From the NCBI GenBank assembly GCA_051893555.1, contig JBJFHL010000022.1, positions 1-60,986 of the forward strand: a DNA stretch of 60,986 nucleotides, written 5' to 3'. The position numbers were made by a program, and so were the translations under genes. Positions 59,329-60,986 of this stretch are shown piece by piece (within the stretch, counting starts at the first letter, position 1; each line of letters begins with the position of its first letter). Source of the DNA: RGIG7179 sp051893555. GTDB lineage: Bacteria; Bacillota; Clostridia; Peptostreptococcales; Anaerovoracaceae. A model generated the notes under the pieces. It ran no database searches. It was given only the letters and a program-made list of their open reading frames with translations, and had not been told where the DNA came from.

Positions 59329-59755
59329 ATGTTTCCTCCTTCTCTTCTTCGATCATCAGGCGCCCGGATGAATATACCTGATACAGTGTCTCTCCCCGGT
59401 CGTTGGTCAGGTAAGGCAGGAAGGCTTCCTGCAGTATGGCATTTCCGGCTTCGATGAAAGCCATTTGCGCCAGCACCCAGTCCCGGACATTTCTCCATGC
59501 CGTCTTTTGCGCCTGTGCTCTATCAACTTTCAAGTTTTGCCGTTTGAATACCTCCAGAACGCCGTCGACGTTGGCCGGCAGCTGAAACCCCATGAATCCT
59601 CGTGTTGTTTCGACGGCAAAGGCGATACCCGTTGGATCACCTTTTCCGTCATACTCGATCATGACTTTTTTCGCTCCGCCCCGGGCCAATGCTGCCTGGA
59701 TTTCACCGATGCTCTCCGGTGGGAGTATTTTGGTTGTGTAGTTCTTTATGGCCAT
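59309..59755 (-). CDS. Early phage protein of unknown function
   Basis: A 148-residue soluble protein (NYTTKILPPESIGEIQAALA, GAKKVMIEYDGKGDPTGIAFAVETTRG, then WRNVRDWVLAQMAFIEAGNA). This type is seen in the early region of many clostridial phages and has no known function. The ATG at 59755 is preceded by a GGAGG-like site and it follows the DUF3102 gene by nine bases. Confidence 0.7.
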   Translation of the reverse strand: MAIKNYTTKILPPESIGEIQAALARGGAKKVMIEYDGKGDPTGIAFAVETTRGFMGFQLPANVDGVLEVFKRQNLKVDRAQAQKTAWRNVRDWVLAQMAFIEAGNAILQEAFLPYLTNDRGETLYQVYSSGRLMIEEEKEETYGLQNY

Positions 59756-59764
59756 ATGTACCTC

Positions 59765-60778
59765 CTAGATTCTTGCTGTCAGCTGCTCCATGACGGTCCG
59801 GAGTGCGGTTTTCATGTTTTCTGCCAGCTGTGGATTTTTAGAAGTAATTTTCTCAATGCAATCCAGACATGCTTCAAAATTGATTTGCATCTGTTTTGAT
59901 ATCACGCCAAACGTTGCAACGTCCTCGGAATTTTTCTGCAGTCTCTGCAGGCGGTCGATTTCTTCGGCGGCCTGCCGGTTGCTCTCGATGAGCAGGCGGT
60001 TATCCTCCTCAAATTTCGTATTTGCTTTTTCGACTGCAAACTGTGCGGCTTCTTCGGCAGCTTTCTTCTTCTCTGCTTCCAGGTTTTCCTGCAGCTTCCG
60101 GCTTTCTTCTTTCTCCTTCTCTGCTTTCTTCTTTTCCTTCTCGGCGGCGGCACGGGCCTTTTCCAGCTCTGCCTGCAGGCGGGCAATTTCTTTTTCGGAT
60201 TCCTCGGATTTTGCCGGTGCCTCCTTGTAAATCTGGATTTCTGCTTCCAGCTCTTCCATCTGCTTGCGGAGCTGCAACTCCCGCTGCCTATTTTCTTCTT
60301 CGGATGCCTCCATGTTCTCTGTGAGATTCTGGTTTTTCTCCTTCAACCGGCGGATTTCTGTCTCCAGCTCTTTCACGGTCATGTCCGGCAGTTCCGGGTT
60401 CTTCACCACCTCTTCGGCCACTTCCTCCGGTGCTGCCAAAAGTGCCCAAACCTTTGAAATTCCAATATCCTTCAACGTTGACGGATTTGAAAAAATGCTC
60501 GTTTCTTCAGATATTTTTTCTGCCAATTTCATCATGCGGTTTGCTTTTACCAGGCTGAATTTCAGATTGTTTTTGCACCAGTCTTCCCACTGGCCGTGGG
60601 CCAGCCGGCTCTTGATGACGTTCAGGCGCTGACCAGCCTGGGCAGCCATCATCAAGCCGAGATTTCCGATGGCTTCCATCTGGTTCCACAGGGTGTTGGC
60701 TTCGGCGGCCAGTTCTTCTGTCGATTTTTCCGACAAATCGGTGATTTCTGTATATTCCACATCAATGACTTCGTTCAT
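59765..60778 (-). CDS. DUF3102 early phage protein with long coiled coil
   Basis: A 337-residue protein. Residues about 20-120 are a DUF3102 domain (AGQRLNVIKSRLAHGQWEDWCKNNLKFSLVKANRMMKLAEK), a DNA-binding-like domain of phages and conjugative elements. Residues about 130-290 are a very long charged coiled coil rich in Lys, Glu and Ala. A dimeric, rod-like DNA-associated protein is inferred. Its ATG overlaps the stop of the PcfJ-like gene. Confidence 0.8.
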   Translation of the reverse strand: MNEVIDVEYTEITDLSEKSTEELAAEANTLWNQMEAIGNLGLMMAAQAGQRLNVIKSRLAHGQWEDWCKNNLKFSLVKANRMMKLAEKISEETSIFSNPSTLKDIGISKVWALLAAPEEVAEEVVKNPELPDMTVKELETEIRRLKEKNQNLTENMEASEEENRQRELQLRKQMEELEAEIQIYKEAPAKSEESEKEIARLQAELEKARAAAEKEKKKAEKEKEESRKLQENLEAEKKKAAEEAAQFAVEKANTKFEEDNRLLIESNRQAAEEIDRLQRLQKNSEDVATFGVISKQMQINFEACLDCIEKITSKNPQLAENMKTALRTVMEQLTARI

Positions 60779-60986
60779 GCTGCTTTCCTCTTTCCTTTCT
60801 TTTTCACGATTTCTTTCATCCAGCGATCCGCAAAGGCTTGCACTTCATCGTCAGGCTGTTGATTCCCCTTCGCTCTGCACTGCACCAGTTTTCCATCTTG
60901 CATTTCTACTGTTACCAGAGAGGTGTCCGGCGCACTTTTCAGACGAATGACGAAAATTCCGGTTTTTCCAGCGGTGGCACGGTCGT
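60775..60986 (-). CDS. PcfJ-like protein, C-terminal part (cut by the window edge)
   Basis: About 69 C-terminal residues are visible on the minus strand: GKTGIFVIRLKSAPD, TVEMQDGKLVQCRAKGN, then EVQAFADRWMKEIVKKKG and a stop at 60775. This matches the end of PcfJ-type proteins, known from conjugative plasmids and also found in clostridial phage early regions; function unknown. The start is off the right edge. Its TGA overlaps the next ATG. Confidence 0.75.
   Translation of the reverse strand, partial: DRATAGKTGIFVIRLKSAPDTSLVTVEMQDGKLVQCRAKGNQQPDDEVQAFADRWMKEIVKKKGKRKAA

Larger units (their letters stand above)
29605..60986 (-). mobile_element. Prophage, podovirus-like, incomplete at the right edge
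   Basis: All recognised genes from 29903 to the edge lie on the minus strand in phage order: early genes, HUH protein, terminase, portal, scaffold, capsid, tail, ejection proteins, amidase, holin. Adaptor and beta-propeller tail proteins with no tape measure, sheath or major tail tube suggest a short tail. The left boundary is placed at the tRNA-Arg 3' end. No integrase, repressor or second att copy is in the window, so the right boundary is unseen. The capsid gene is of the Mu gpT-like type common in clostridial phages. Confidence 0.9.

Overview
The window looks like a chromosome fragment from a GC-rich member of the Clostridia (Firmicutes). The evidence is a murB / PHP / rapZ gene order, strong AGGAGG-type ribosome sites, several TTG starts, a CzrA-type ArsR repressor, a UgtP-like glycolipid glycosyltransferase, and a prophage of clearly clostridial type. 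The species cannot be named from sequence alone. A 100-N assembly gap lies at 6647-6746.

Bases 1-29.6 kb are host sequence. Region by region: (i) 55-3873, minus strand, cell-envelope and regulation cluster AI-2E-type permease, murB, PHP phosphoesterase, rapZ; (ii) 3910-6224, a Fic-fold protein that has lost its catalytic residues, divergent from a phosphoesterase / hotdog thioesterase / metal-sensing ArsR operon; (iii) 7060-10057, a three-gene plus-strand operon for a membrane glycolipid or surface polymer (MurG/UgtP-like glycosyltransferase, polysaccharide deacetylase, MprF-like membrane protein) preceded by 11-bp-spaced TTAA repeats that resemble a Pho box; (iv) 10092-13723, IclR regulator, aminotransferase and YjiH-type permease; (v) 13879-17708, a lipid/tyrosine-phosphatase-like protein, an isochorismatase-fold hydrolase, and a TetR gene followed by a DUF1330-MBL hydrolase, each of the last two with the same palindromic operator; (vi) 17959-23102, a sigma-54 locus: an enhancer-binding activator divergent from an MBL hydrolase / M20 amidohydrolase / YfcC transporter set, with a consensus -24/-12 promoter and a long palindrome between them; (vii) 23140-25411, a Zn/Cd-type P-type ATPase with a separate HMA metallochaperone and a doubly-operatored promoter; (viii) a CPA2 cation/proton antiporter and a second M20 amidohydrolase.

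From a tRNA-Arg(ACG) gene at 29528-29604 to the right edge the sequence is a prophage whose genes all lie on the minus strand, so it reads right to left. It runs from early genes (PcfJ-like, DUF3102, small Cys-rich proteins, a DUF2829/Tad2-like protein), through an HUH-type replication protein, a small regulator, terminase, portal, scaffold and capsid, to short-tail proteins (adaptor, beta-propeller hub, collagen-like and kelch-like fibres, glutamine-rich and 2371-residue ejection-type proteins), then amidase and holin. No tape measure or sheath is present, so a podovirus-like virion is inferred. Next to the tRNA sits an AT-rich PIN-toxin-type module with its own promoter and terminators. The integrase and repressor are not in the window and should lie to the right.

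The points most worth following are the Tad2-like anti-defence candidate, the A9 run that splits one early phage gene into two frames, an in-frame TGA in a PC4/YdbC-like gene, the giant polyvalent virion protein with repeated IPYA motifs, the sigma-54 and Pho-type regulatory regions, and the phosphatase fused to a fluorinase-type C-terminal fold.
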